From the NCBI RefSeq assembly GCF_020567705.1, contig NZ_JAJDJU010000018.1, positions 1 to 54,350 of the forward strand: 54,350 nucleotides of DNA, written 5' to 3'. This stretch comes from Acidocella sp. KAb 2-4 (GTDB taxonomy: Bacteria; Pseudomonadota; Alphaproteobacteria; Acetobacterales; Acetobacteraceae). Below the pieces are notes generated by a model that did no database searches, had not been told where the DNA came from, and saw only the letters and a program-made list of their open reading frames with translations. Below are positions 13,571 through 22,638 of this stretch, piece by piece. The translations under genes and the position numbers were made by a program. Each line of letters opens with the position of its first letter. Position 1 is the stretch's first letter.

Positions 13571-16351
13571 TCAGGCGGCGGTGGCGGCGCTTCTGGCGCT
13601 GGGCGGCGGCGGTTCGTCCAGCGCCAGGTTCAGGGCTTCCAGCAACGCCTGGCGGAGCTGGTGGAGCTTGCGCTCATTCTCCACCTTCATGCCGAACACG
13701 TCCTTCACATAAAACACGTCCACCGCGCGCACGCCGTAAGTGGTCACATGGGCGGAGGCAATCTGCAGCCCCTGCGCCGAAATCGCGGCGGTGACATCAT
13801 GCAGCAGGCCGGGGCGGTCGCGCCCGTTCACCTCGATCACCGTATGGCGGTTGGAGGCGCGGTTATCCACCACCACCCGCGGCGGCACATGGATCGCGCG
13901 CATGCGCGCCTGCACCACGCTGCGGGTCGCCTTGCGGATTTCCTCGGCCAGCCGCAACCGGCCCGAGAGCGCCTGCTCCACCAGCGCGGCGAGCCTGGCC
14001 AGCCGGTGCGGCGTGTCAAACGGCCCGCCATTGGCGTCCTGAATCCAGAACGTATCCAGCGCCATGCCGTCGGTGAGGGTGTGGATGCGCGCGTCCACGA
14101 TCGAGGCCCCCGCGATTGCCAGCGCCCCGGCGATGCGGCTGAACAGCCCGGCATGGTCGGCGGTGTACACCACCACCTCGGTCACCGCGCGGGCGGGCAG
14201 GGGTTCGGTGAACACGGTGAGCGGCGCGTGGCGTGTTTTGGCGTCGCGGATCATGCGCCCATGGCGCTCGATGCTCTCCGGGTCGAAGCCGAGCCAATAG
14301 CTGGGGTAGCCGAGCGAGAGAAATTCCTCGCGCTCCTCGGCCGGCCAGTCGGCGAGCAGTTCGGCCACGACCTCCTTCACCCGCGCGATACGCATATCGC
14401 GCTCGGTCGTCGAAAGCCCGCCTTCCAGTACTTCGGCCACGCGCGCATACAGCTCGCGCAGCAGCGTCGCCTTCCAGCCATTCCACACTTTCGGGCTCAC
14501 GGCGCGGATATCGGCGACGGTCAGGACCAGCAACAGGCGCAGCCGCTCGGGCGATTGGATGGTGTCGGCAAGGTCGAGGATCGTCTTCGGATCGTCGATA
14601 TCGCGCGAAAACGCGGTCTGGCTCAGTAGCAGATGGTGCAGCACCAGCCAGGAGACCATCTCGGTCTCCTCGGCGCTCAGCCCCAGCGCCGGGCCGACAT
14701 GCAGCGCCAGCTCCGCCCCCAGCACCGAATGATCGCCGCCCCGGCCCTTGGCGATGTCATGCATCATCATCGCCACATACAGTGCCCGGCGGGATTGGAT
14801 CTGCCCGATCAGGTCGGAGGCGACCGGCGCGATCTCCTTCAGCGTGCCCGCCTCGATGGTGTTGAGGTTGCGGATGCACTGCACCGTATGCACGTCCACC
14901 GTGTAGACGTGATAAGTGTCGAACTGCATCTGCCCGACGATGCGCCGCCAATCCGGCAGATAGCGCCCGAGAATGCTGGATTCGTTGAGGATCGCCATCC
15001 AGGTGGCGGAATCGCAATCCGGGTCGTGCCCCGCCTCCTGCGAGCCGCAGAGCAGGTTCATGAACATCGCTGCGGCTTTCTTGTCGCCGCGCAGCTCCTG
15101 CCCCAGCGGAGCCGAGCGGATCAGCGTGCGCCGCGCCAGCGGGTGTAGCTCCAGCTTGCGGTCGCGCGCGCAGATCAGGATGCGGAACACGCTGGAGGGA
15201 TCGGTGGCCGGGTCATGCCCCGGCGCGAACAGGATCTTGCCGTCGGCCAGCACGAAGCCCTGCTCGATCAGCGCCGCATCGGTTTCGGCGGCGATCGCGG
15301 GCGGGCCAAGGGCGGCGCGCACCAGCGCTGGCTCCAGCACCGCCGTCACCCGCGCCACTTCGCGCACGATCAGGAAGTAATGGCGCATGAAGCGCTCCAC
15401 GCCGTTTTGCCGGCCATGGCGCGTATAGCCCATGCGCCCGCCCACCACGGGTTGCAGGTCGAAGGTCAGCCGCTCCTCGGCCCGCCCGGCGACGTAATGC
15501 AGGTGGAAGCGCACGGTCCACAGATATTCCCAGGCCCGCTTGCAGGCTCTGGCCTCGGCGGCGGTGAGGATGCCGCCGCCCGGCGCGTCCTTGCCGACCA
15601 GCTCGGTCATGGCGAAGGTGTTGAACACGTAGCGCGCCAGCCAATACAGCGTCTGCAAATCGCGCAGCCCGCCGCGCCCCTCCTTCACATTCGGCTCGAC
15701 CATGAATGGCGTCTCGCCGAAGCGGCGGTGGCGCGCGGCGCGCTCGGCCTGTTTGGCGGTAATGTACTCGCCCGGCCCGTCAGCCGCGCAATCCTCGCGG
15801 AAGGCCGTCTGGAATTCGGCGAACAGCGCGCGGTCGCCGCACAGGCAGCGGGCGTCGAGCAGCGAGGTGCGGATGGTCACATCGCCTTTCGCCTCGGTCA
15901 GGCAATCGGCGATCGAGCGCGTGGCATGGCCGACCTTGAGCCCCAGATCCCAGAGGAAATACAGGATGAACTCCACCGCCTTTTCCAGCGCCGGGGAGGG
16001 CTGTTCCTGCGACAGGAACAGCAGGTCGATATCGGAGAACGGCGCCAGGGTGGCGCGGCCATAACCGCCGGTGGCGGCCATTGCCAGCCGGTCCTGCGGC
16101 GCCAGCGGCAGTGCTTTGAGCGTGTAGGCGAACAGCGCGCCGATCAGCTCATCCATCAGCCCGGCATGCAGCCGCGCGGCGAGCAGGCCGTTCAGCCCAT
16201 CTTGTTCGAAGCTTTGCTGCACATGCCCCTGCACCCGGCCGAGCTGGCGGCGGAACAGAGCCAGCGCCTCGTCCCGCCCCGGCGCTTCTGGCGGCGTGAG
16301 CAGTTCGGCGAGGGCGGCGGCGATATCGGGCTTTTTCCGGGCAGCAGGCAT
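13571..16351 (-). CDS. glnD: PII uridylyltransferase / uridylyl-removing enzyme GlnD
   Basis: This is the nitrogen-status sensor that modifies PII proteins, of about 926 aa. Domains in order: nucleotidyltransferase with GGYGRATLAPFSDIDLLFL (Gly pair and DxD metal ligands), a helical middle, an HD hydrolase domain with MMHDIAKGRGGDHSVLGAEL that removes UMP, and two C-terminal ACT domains (TADHAGLFSRIAGALAIAGA and GRDRPGLLHDVTAAISAQGL) that bind glutamine. All motifs are intact. The ATG at 16351 is chosen; a GTG at 16360 would add three residues. The gene sits 58 bp downstream of mutS. Confidence 0.95.
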   Translation of the reverse strand: MPAARKKPDIAAALAELLTPPEAPGRDEALALFRRQLGRVQGHVQQSFEQDGLNGLLAARLHAGLMDELIGALFAYTLKALPLAPQDRLAMAATGGYGRATLAPFSDIDLLFLSQEQPSPALEKAVEFILYFLWDLGLKVGHATRSIADCLTEAKGDVTIRTSLLDARCLCGDRALFAEFQTAFREDCAADGPGEYITAKQAERAARHRRFGETPFMVEPNVKEGRGGLRDLQTLYWLARYVFNTFAMTELVGKDAPGGGILTAAEARACKRAWEYLWTVRFHLHYVAGRAEERLTFDLQPVVGGRMGYTRHGRQNGVERFMRHYFLIVREVARVTAVLEPALVRAALGPPAIAAETDAALIEQGFVLADGKILFAPGHDPATDPSSVFRILICARDRKLELHPLARRTLIRSAPLGQELRGDKKAAAMFMNLLCGSQEAGHDPDCDSATWMAILNESSILGRYLPDWRRIVGQMQFDTYHVYTVDVHTVQCIRNLNTIEAGTLKEIAPVASDLIGQIQSRRALYVAMMMHDIAKGRGGDHSVLGAELALHVGPALGLSAEETEMVSWLVLHHLLLSQTAFSRDIDDPKTILDLADTIQSPERLRLLLVLTVADIRAVSPKVWNGWKATLLRELYARVAEVLEGGLSTTERDMRIARVKEVVAELLADWPAEEREEFLSLGYPSYWLGFDPESIERHGRMIRDAKTRHAPLTVFTEPLPARAVTEVVVYTADHAGLFSRIAGALAIAGASIVDARIHTLTDGMALDTFWIQDANGGPFDTPHRLARLAALVEQALSGRLRLAEEIRKATRSVVQARMRAIHVPPRVVVDNRASNRHTVIEVNGRDRPGLLHDVTAAISAQGLQIASAHVTTYGVRAVDVFYVKDVFGMKVENERKLHQLRQALLEALNLALDEPPPPSARSAATAA

Positions 16352-16409
16352 GTCGAACACGGTAGATCAATCCATCCGGCGTGGGAACGTGTTAGTTTTC
16401 ACTCAACCC

Positions 16410-19013
16410 TCAATTTTGCGCGGGCTGCGTTTTCAGCGCCTCGGCGCGCAGCCGGTAGAGCGCGTCCAGCGCCTCGCGCGGGGTCATGGCGTCGGGGTCC
16501 AGCGCCAGCAGCGTTTCCGCCAGGGGAGCGTCGGGTTCCAGGGCGGGTTCAGGCGCGGGCGCGGTGGCGAAGAGCGGCAGCGGGGCCGCGGCCAGGCTGC
16601 CCCGTTCGGCGGCTTTCAGCAGGGTTTCCGCGCGTTTGGCCACGGCTTCGGGCACCCCGGCCAAGCGCGCCACGTGTACGCCCCAGCTCTTCTGCGCCGC
16701 CCCCGTCACGACCTCGTGCATGAATACAACCTCGCCCCGGAATTCCTTCACCCGCATGGTATGCGGTTTCAACCGCGGCAAAGCCTCGGCCAGCATGTAT
16801 AATTCATGGAAATGTGTGGCAAATATGGCGCGGCAGCGGTTGTTATTGTGCAGCGCCTCCAGCACCGCCTGGGCAATCGCCAGCCCGTCGCGCGTGCCGG
16901 TGCCGCGCCCGATCTCATCGACGATGACAAAGCTCTTCGGCCCTGCCTGATGCAGGATGGCGGCGGTCTCGATCATCTCCACCATGAAGGTCGAGCGCCC
17001 CGAGGCGAGATCATCCGCCGCGCCCACGCGCGAAAACAGCCGGTCCACGAGGCCGAGGCGCATCGCCTCTGCCGGCACGGGCAGCCCGGCCTGGGCCAGC
17101 ACCACCAGCAGCGCGTTTTGGCGCAGGAAGGTGGATTTGCCCGCCATGTTCGGGCCGGTGAGCAGCATCAGCCGCTGCCCCGGGTCGAGCCCGCAGCCAT
17201 TGGGGATGAAGCTCGTGCCCGGCGGCAGCGCCGCCTCCACCACCGGATGGCGCCCGGCCTCGATGCTGAACGCCTCATCCGCGCTCAGCTCCGGGCAGCA
17301 ATAGCGCCCGCCCAGCGCCAGATGCGCCGCCGATTGCAGCACATCGACCAGCGCCAGCGCCTCGGCGCAGGCGGCCAGCGCCGCGGCGGCCTCCAAAACC
17401 TGCCGGATCAGCCAGTTGAACACCAGCTTCTCGCGCGCGGCGGCGCGGAACGCGGCTTCGGTGATGCGCTGGTCCAGCGCCGAAAGCTCGGGATGCGTGA
17501 AGCGCGCGCCATTGGCCATGCCCTGGCGCAGCAGCAATTCGGGATGGGCGCGCAGGGTCTCCACGGCGGCGGCCGGCGCTTCCAGCACATAGCCAAGCTG
17601 GGCATGGTGGCGGATTTTCAGCGAGGCCACGCCATAGCGCTGCGCCAGCTCGGTCTGGAATTCCGCGATCACCCGCCGTGTATCGTCGCGCAGGGCGCGT
17701 TCGCCGTCTAATTCACCGTCGAACCCGGGCGCGATCACGCCGCCATCCTCCAGCTTCAGCGGCGCCGGCTCGGCCAGAGCGCGGCGCAGCGTGTCCAGCA
17801 ACGCCGGTGCGGGGGTGAGCGCGGCGATCGCCTGATCCAGCAGCGCGGTGCCCGGCGGCAGCAGCGGGGTCAGCGCTTGCGCCACCTCCAGCCCGGCGCG
17901 GATGGCCGCGAGGTCGCGCGGGCTGGCCCGGCCCAGCGCGATGCGCCCCAGCGCGCGGGCCATGTCCGGCGCCCCGCGCAACGCCGCGCGCACCGGGGCG
18001 GCGGTGTCGCTGTCGCGCAGGGCGAGCCATGCGGCCTGGCGGTCCAAGAGCGGCTCCAGCCGGTTCAGCGGCGCGCCGATCCAGCCCGCCAGCAGCCGCG
18101 CCCCGGCCGGGCTCACCGTGCGCTTCACTGCACCGAGCAGGCTCCCCGCCTCGCTGCCGCCGCGGGCGGCGAGCAGTTCCAGGCTGGCGCGGGTGGCGGC
18201 GTCCATGGCCAGCTGCCCGGCCACCCCGGCGCTGGCCGGGGGCGAGAGCCGGGGCGTCGCCCCCATCTGGGTGGCGGTGATGTAGGCCAGCACCAGCGCG
18301 GCGGCCATGGCCTCGGCGCCCGAGAACTCGCCGAACGCCTCCAGGCTGGCGGCGCCGAAGCGCTGCGCCAATTCGCGCCGCGCCGCCTCCGCCGTGGCTG
18401 GGGTGGTGATGGCGAGCCGCCCGGTCTCCACCCGCCGCGCCGCGAACGGCCCTAGCGGGATCTCCGCCCCGGCCAGGATCTCCGCCGGGTCCAGCCGCCC
18501 CAGGATCGCCGTCAGCCCGGCATCGTCGGTGGCCTCGGTCTCAAACAGCCCGGTCGAGATATCCGCCCAGGCGATGCCGATCTGCCCGTCCTGCGGCATG
18601 ATGGCGGCCAGGAAATTCGCCCGCCCGGCTTCCAGCAGCGCCTCCTCGGTAAGCGTGCCGGGGGTGACGAGGCGCACCACGTCGCGCTTCAGCGGCCCCT
18701 TGGCGCCGCGCGCCTTGGCCGTGGCCGGGTCTTCGAGCTGCTCAACGATGGCGACCCGGAAGCCCCGGCGAATCAGCCGCGCCAGATACATCTCCGCCTG
18801 GCTTACCGGCACGCCGCACATCGGGATCGGCTGCCCCTGGTGCTGGCCGCGCGCGGTCAGCGCGATGTCCAGCGCCGCGCTCGCCGCCTGCGCGTCGGCG
18901 AAGAACAGCTCGTAGAAATCGCCCATCCGGAAAAACAAAAGCGCGTCCTCGTGTTTCGCCTTGATGGCGAACCACTGGGCCATTGCGGGGGAAGCGCCTG
19001 CAGCATCATTCAT
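16410..19013 (-). CDS. mutS: DNA mismatch recognition protein MutS
   Basis: An 867-aa protein of normal length. The N-terminal mismatch domain has FFRMGDFYELFFADA, which includes the F-x-E reading motif. Connector, lever and clamp domains follow. The ATPase has Walker A LTGPNMAGKSTFLRQ, the DEIGRGTGTRDG Walker B region and FATHFHELYMLAE. The common STYDG string is here GTRDG, a small deviation. The C-terminus after the ATPase is short (LALDPDAMTPREALDALYRL), matching the MutS dimer and tetramer tail. The gene is followed by glnD. Confidence 0.95.
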   Translation of the reverse strand: MNDAAGASPAMAQWFAIKAKHEDALLFFRMGDFYELFFADAQAASAALDIALTARGQHQGQPIPMCGVPVSQAEMYLARLIRRGFRVAIVEQLEDPATAKARGAKGPLKRDVVRLVTPGTLTEEALLEAGRANFLAAIMPQDGQIGIAWADISTGLFETEATDDAGLTAILGRLDPAEILAGAEIPLGPFAARRVETGRLAITTPATAEAARRELAQRFGAASLEAFGEFSGAEAMAAALVLAYITATQMGATPRLSPPASAGVAGQLAMDAATRASLELLAARGGSEAGSLLGAVKRTVSPAGARLLAGWIGAPLNRLEPLLDRQAAWLALRDSDTAAPVRAALRGAPDMARALGRIALGRASPRDLAAIRAGLEVAQALTPLLPPGTALLDQAIAALTPAPALLDTLRRALAEPAPLKLEDGGVIAPGFDGELDGERALRDDTRRVIAEFQTELAQRYGVASLKIRHHAQLGYVLEAPAAAVETLRAHPELLLRQGMANGARFTHPELSALDQRITEAAFRAAAREKLVFNWLIRQVLEAAAALAACAEALALVDVLQSAAHLALGGRYCCPELSADEAFSIEAGRHPVVEAALPPGTSFIPNGCGLDPGQRLMLLTGPNMAGKSTFLRQNALLVVLAQAGLPVPAEAMRLGLVDRLFSRVGAADDLASGRSTFMVEMIETAAILHQAGPKSFVIVDEIGRGTGTRDGLAIAQAVLEALHNNNRCRAIFATHFHELYMLAEALPRLKPHTMRVKEFRGEVVFMHEVVTGAAQKSWGVHVARLAGVPEAVAKRAETLLKAAERGSLAAAPLPLFATAPAPEPALEPDAPLAETLLALDPDAMTPREALDALYRLRAEALKTQPAQN

Positions 19014-19061
19014 AAACCCGGCATTTAGCCATTGCCGCGCGGCGAGGCCAAGAGGGGGGAG

Positions 19062-21569
19062 TTACGGCGTCACGCCATCCCAGGGGCCGGGAGCGCCGGA
19101 GGGGTAAGGCGTGTCCTGCGCTAGCACGCGCGCGAACTCCGCCGGGGGCAGCGGGTGGTGGAACAGATAACCCTGCGCCTGGGTGCAGCCATAGGCGGCA
19201 AGCAGCGCCGCCTGTTCCGGCGTTTCCACGCCTTCCGCCGTCACCTGCATGCTCATCCGCTGCGCCAGCCCGATGATGGCGAGGATGATGGCGCTGCCAT
19301 CCTGCGCGGGGCCGAGGTCGCGGATGAAGGAACGGTCGATTTTGATTTTATGGAATGGGAAGCGCCGCAGATAAGAGAGCGACGAATAGCCGGTGCCGAA
19401 ATCATCGAGCGCGATCTGCACACCGCGCTCGCGCAGGCTCCAGAGCAGCTTCTCGGTCTCGGCGCTGGTTTCCAGCATCACCGACTCGACGACCTCCACC
19501 TCCAGCCGCGTGGCGGGCAGGCCGGAGCTGCTCAACGCCTTGTCGATCGAGGTGAGTACCTCGCCATCGCGGAATTGCAGCGGCGAGAGATTCACCGCCA
19601 CCATCACCGGCAGCGGCCAGGTGGTGGCGCTGGCGCAGGCTTCCCTCAGCACCCAATCGCCGATCTCATGGATCAGCCCGGTTTCCTCGGCCAGAGGAAT
19701 GAACGAAGCCGGCCCGAGCAGCCCGAGTTCGGGATGCTGCCAGCGCACCAGCGCCTCGGCGCCGATGATGCGCTGGGTCTGCATGTCGATCACCGGCTGG
19801 AAGTCGAGCCGCAGCTCGTCATGCGCCACCGCATGGCGCAGGGCCGAGAGCAGCTTGCGGCGCTCCTGCACGCGCTCATCCATCTGCGGGTCATAGAAGC
19901 GCACCGTGCCGCGCCCATCGGCCTTGGCGCGGTAGAGCGCGAGATCGGCTTTTTTCATCAGCTGGTTGGGGGTGTCGCCATCGCGCGGCGCGATGCCAAT
20001 GCCGATGCTGACGCCGATCTGCACCAGCTTGCCGTCGAACTGGAAGGGCCGGGCCATGCGCTCGATGATGCGCCGCGCCACGGTCGCGGCTTCGTCGGCC
20101 TGGTCTGTCACCAGAATCGCCGCGAACTCGTCACCGCCCAGGCGGGTGGCCATGTCGAACTCGCGGATCGCGCCGCGCAGCCGCTCGGCCACGGCGACGA
20201 GCACGGCATCGCCCGTGGCGTGGCCGAGCGTGTCGTTGATCAGCTTGAAATTATCGAGATCGAGGCAGAGCAGCGCGAAGCCGCTGGTCTGGCAATGGTC
20301 GCAGGCGCTGTGCAGCGCCTCGGAGAACAGCACGCGGTTGGGCAGCTTGGTCAGGCTGTCATGCCGGGCGAGGAACGAGATCTGCTCCTGCTGGCGGCGC
20401 TGGCCGGTCATATCAGACCCCACGCCGTGATACCCGGCGAAGCGGCCCTGCTTGTCGAGAATCGGCTTGCCGGTGAGCGACCAATAGCGCTCCTCACCAT
20501 TCACCACGACCGGCACCACGAGGTCGCGGAATGGCGAGCGCTCGGCGATCGCGTGGCGGAGCTTTTCCAGCGCCGAGCCTGGTTGCGCGGCCTGCGCCGG
20601 CGCGCCGAGCAGCACATCGGGAAACACGCCGCGCAGTTGCTCGGCCGGGCGGCGCGCCACTTGGGCAAGGCGCTGGCTCGCCGGCTGCAACTCCAGCGCG
20701 GCGTTGGTCTCCCAGAGCCAGTCGGAGGCGCTCTCCTCGAAATCGCGCAGCAGCAGCTTGATGAGTTCAGCGTTTTCCTCGAGCCGGATGGCGCCGAGCG
20801 CGCGCTCATTGAGCCGGCGGTTGATGTAGAGCATGCAGAAGCCGGTTAGCAGGATGAAGGCGAACAGATCCAGCAGGGCATAAGCGTCCATCCGCCCAGC
20901 GGAGATCAGCGCGATCAGAATGCCGACCGAGACCGGCGCCCAATAGGCGATGCCGCAAATCGCGGGCGACACCATCACCGGCGTCGCCAGACAGCCGACC
21001 ATGATGCCGTAAAGCAGCGAGAGCTGGCCGGGATTGGCCTCGCGCACCAGCACGAACAGCATGACCGACCACAGCGCGCCGAGCACCACCAGCAGCCGCA
21101 CCATGGTGGCGAAATAGGCTTTGGCCTCCCGCGCGCCGGGCGCGATCATGCGCAACCACCGCCGTGCATTGTGCAGCAATGCGCCATAGCAAAGCACCAC
21201 CAGCGCCATCGCGACATGCCGGAACGGCGCGGTGCGGTCGTGCAGGAAGTCGAAAAACAGCAGCCCGACGGTGTTGACGCCGAGCAGCGTGATCGCCCCC
21301 ATGATGTAACTGAAGTCTTTGGCCTGATCGAGCAGCAGGCGCTCGGCCAACTCCGGCGGCACCGAGGCGCTGCTGGTCAGGCGTTTCAAGATGCCCCAAA
21401 TATCCGCACCACCGCGCACCACACGCCGCACCTGCGTATAGTGACCAGAGGCACCAGCAGAACTCGCCTCAGCACGAGGGATCAAAAACCGCTCCAAAGT
21501 CATTGGCTGCGCCGACGAGTCGGCCTCTCCGCGCGCATGCACAACTTTACGTAACGCCTTTCTCGGCAT
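19062..21569 (-). CDS. Membrane GGDEF-EAL cyclic di-GMP enzyme
   Basis: An ~835-aa protein. About 85 cytoplasmic residues precede six membrane helices (about 88-250). A PAS-like sensor follows (about 278-390, ending in the WSLTGKP...GYHGVGSDMT pattern), then GGDEF with RLGGDEFAAI (about 476-485) and EAL with GAEALVRWQHP and DDFGTGYSSLSYL. Both catalytic motifs are complete, so synthesis and breakdown are each possible. The membrane module has no diagnostic MHYT or MASE signature that I recognise. The start at 21569 (MPRKALRK) is chosen over 21710 because the upstream residues look non-coding. Divergent from the acyltransferase at 21884. Confidence 0.88.
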   Translation of the reverse strand: MPRKALRKVVHARGEADSSAQPMTLERFLIPRAEASSAGASGHYTQVRRVVRGGADIWGILKRLTSSASVPPELAERLLLDQAKDFSYIMGAITLLGVNTVGLLFFDFLHDRTAPFRHVAMALVVLCYGALLHNARRWLRMIAPGAREAKAYFATMVRLLVVLGALWSVMLFVLVREANPGQLSLLYGIMVGCLATPVMVSPAICGIAYWAPVSVGILIALISAGRMDAYALLDLFAFILLTGFCMLYINRRLNERALGAIRLEENAELIKLLLRDFEESASDWLWETNAALELQPASQRLAQVARRPAEQLRGVFPDVLLGAPAQAAQPGSALEKLRHAIAERSPFRDLVVPVVVNGEERYWSLTGKPILDKQGRFAGYHGVGSDMTGQRRQQEQISFLARHDSLTKLPNRVLFSEALHSACDHCQTSGFALLCLDLDNFKLINDTLGHATGDAVLVAVAERLRGAIREFDMATRLGGDEFAAILVTDQADEAATVARRIIERMARPFQFDGKLVQIGVSIGIGIAPRDGDTPNQLMKKADLALYRAKADGRGTVRFYDPQMDERVQERRKLLSALRHAVAHDELRLDFQPVIDMQTQRIIGAEALVRWQHPELGLLGPASFIPLAEETGLIHEIGDWVLREACASATTWPLPVMVAVNLSPLQFRDGEVLTSIDKALSSSGLPATRLEVEVVESVMLETSAETEKLLWSLRERGVQIALDDFGTGYSSLSYLRRFPFHKIKIDRSFIRDLGPAQDGSAIILAIIGLAQRMSMQVTAEGVETPEQAALLAAYGCTQAQGYLFHHPLPPAEFARVLAQDTPYPSGAPGPWDGVTP

Positions 21570-21883
21570 CACGCTATCTTTAATTGCCTGGGCGACCAGG
21601 GTGCCGCAAAAAAAACTGCACAGCCCTGCGTGGGTGCGAAATCGCGCCTCGCCGACCCGAATTCGGACAGCTCCGAATCCGCGCCCTGAGGCGAATACGG
21701 CCAACACCAAAAACTTAGAAACGATTCTTAAACGAACACGTTAACGGCGTTGGGCGTTTTCTTAGCGTTTTGCTGCCCAAACCGGCTAACAAATTGCCTT
21801 TCTGCAATAAAAAATACAGATGCAGCCAGAAGGCGAAATGATTACTAATTCTTCTTGTTTGGGTTGAATCAAGGAGAAACTTA
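21570..21883. promoter_or_regulatory. AT-richer divergent control region
   Basis: This 314-bp gap separates the GGDEF-EAL gene from the acyltransferase gene. The right half is clearly less GC-rich than its surroundings. It holds an inverted repeat TTGGGC/GCCCAA (21750-21755 and 21775-21780) with two GCGTTTT copies in its loop, and the nested repeat listed at 21796-21834. No canonical lux box is present. I could not place a -35/-10 pair with confidence. Confidence 0.4.
21796..21834 (+). promoter_or_regulatory. Nested inverted repeat before the acyltransferase gene
   Basis: Outer arms GCCTTTCTG (21796-21804) and CAGAAGGC (21827-21834) pair with one bulged T. Inner arms CTGCA (21802-21806) and TGCAG (21821-21825) compete for the same CTG. 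The A-rich loop lies between. The element ends 49 bp before the ATG, so it could be a regulator site or a switchable leader hairpin. Confidence 0.4.
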
Positions 21884-22609
21884 ATGAGCTCTTTACAAGT
21901 TGTGACGACAAGCATCGTGCGCGGTAACCATCGTGTGCAGCCGCAGGATGACGACCTCACCGCGCGCCTGGCGCTCGACGAGGCAACGAAGGCGGATGCC
22001 TACCGCATCCGCCATGCCAGCTACCTCTCGGGCGGCTATATCGACCCGATGCCGGGCGGGGTGTTCTCGGATGCCGACGACCTCAAGCCCAACAGCCGGT
22101 CAGTGGTGGTGTACAAACACGGCGAGCCGGTGGCCTCGGTGCGGTTGTGCACGCTGGATTACGACCCGGCCGTGAGCGGGTGGGATGATATCCCCGCCTC
22201 GCGCATCTTTCCCGAGGAAGTGGCGGCGCTGGCCGCCGGGGTGACGCATGGGCGCCCGCCGAAGCTGACCGAGATCAACCGCCTCGTGCGGCATCCCGAT
22301 TACGCCAATGATTACCAGTTGGTCTTCGTGCTTTACCGTTTCGTCTCGTTCCTGGTCATCGAGTCCGGCGCCGACATGATGCTCAACTGCGTGCGGCGTA
22401 ATCACACGCCGTTCTATAAGCGCATGCATTTTGGCTACATCGCCGGCCCGCGCCGCTATGCGGGCGTGAAGTTCGAGACCAACCTGATGTCCTGCCCCAG
22501 CGAGCGCTACGAGCGGCTGATGGCCGACATCCCCTTTGTCGCCACCGATGACAACACCAAGGCCGCTTATGGCGGGCTGCTGCGCGGCGACACCGTCAAC
22601 GTCTTCTGA
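21884..22609 (+). CDS. FeeM/LuxI-like N-acyltransferase (GNAT fold)
   Basis: A 241-aa soluble protein. Conserved parts are DAYRIRHASYLSGGYIDP (38-55), the VASVRL strand (83-88), LTEINRLVRHPDY (128-140) in the place of the E-x-x-R-x-x-V motif of acyl-homoserine lactone synthases, and a C-terminal NHTPFYKRMHFGYIAGPRRY. These fit the FeeM group, which makes long-chain N-acyl amino acids from acyl-ACP, better than classical LuxI, which has a shorter chain. The start has a strong AAGGAG 7 nt upstream. It is followed after 29 bp by a methyltransferase-like gene and is divergent from a cyclic di-GMP enzyme. The product is inferred; a LuxI-type product is the main alternative. Confidence 0.75.
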   Translation: MSSLQVVTTSIVRGNHRVQPQDDDLTARLALDEATKADAYRIRHASYLSGGYIDPMPGGVFSDADDLKPNSRSVVVYKHGEPVASVRLCTLDYDPAVSGWDDIPASRIFPEEVAALAAGVTHGRPPKLTEINRLVRHPDYANDYQLVFVLYRFVSFLVIESGADMMLNCVRRNHTPFYKRMHFGYIAGPRRYAGVKFETNLMSCPSERYERLMADIPFVATDDNTKAAYGGLLRGDTVNVF

Positions 22610-22638
22610 TCCCCATATCTCACGAAAGATTCTGAAAA

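Noticed and set aside
21711-21883. A lux box for a LuxR regulator
   Set aside because: The CTGCA/TGCAG repeat has a 14-bp gap and an A-rich centre, unlike the ~20-bp ACCTG...CAGGT lux box, and no luxR gene is in the window.
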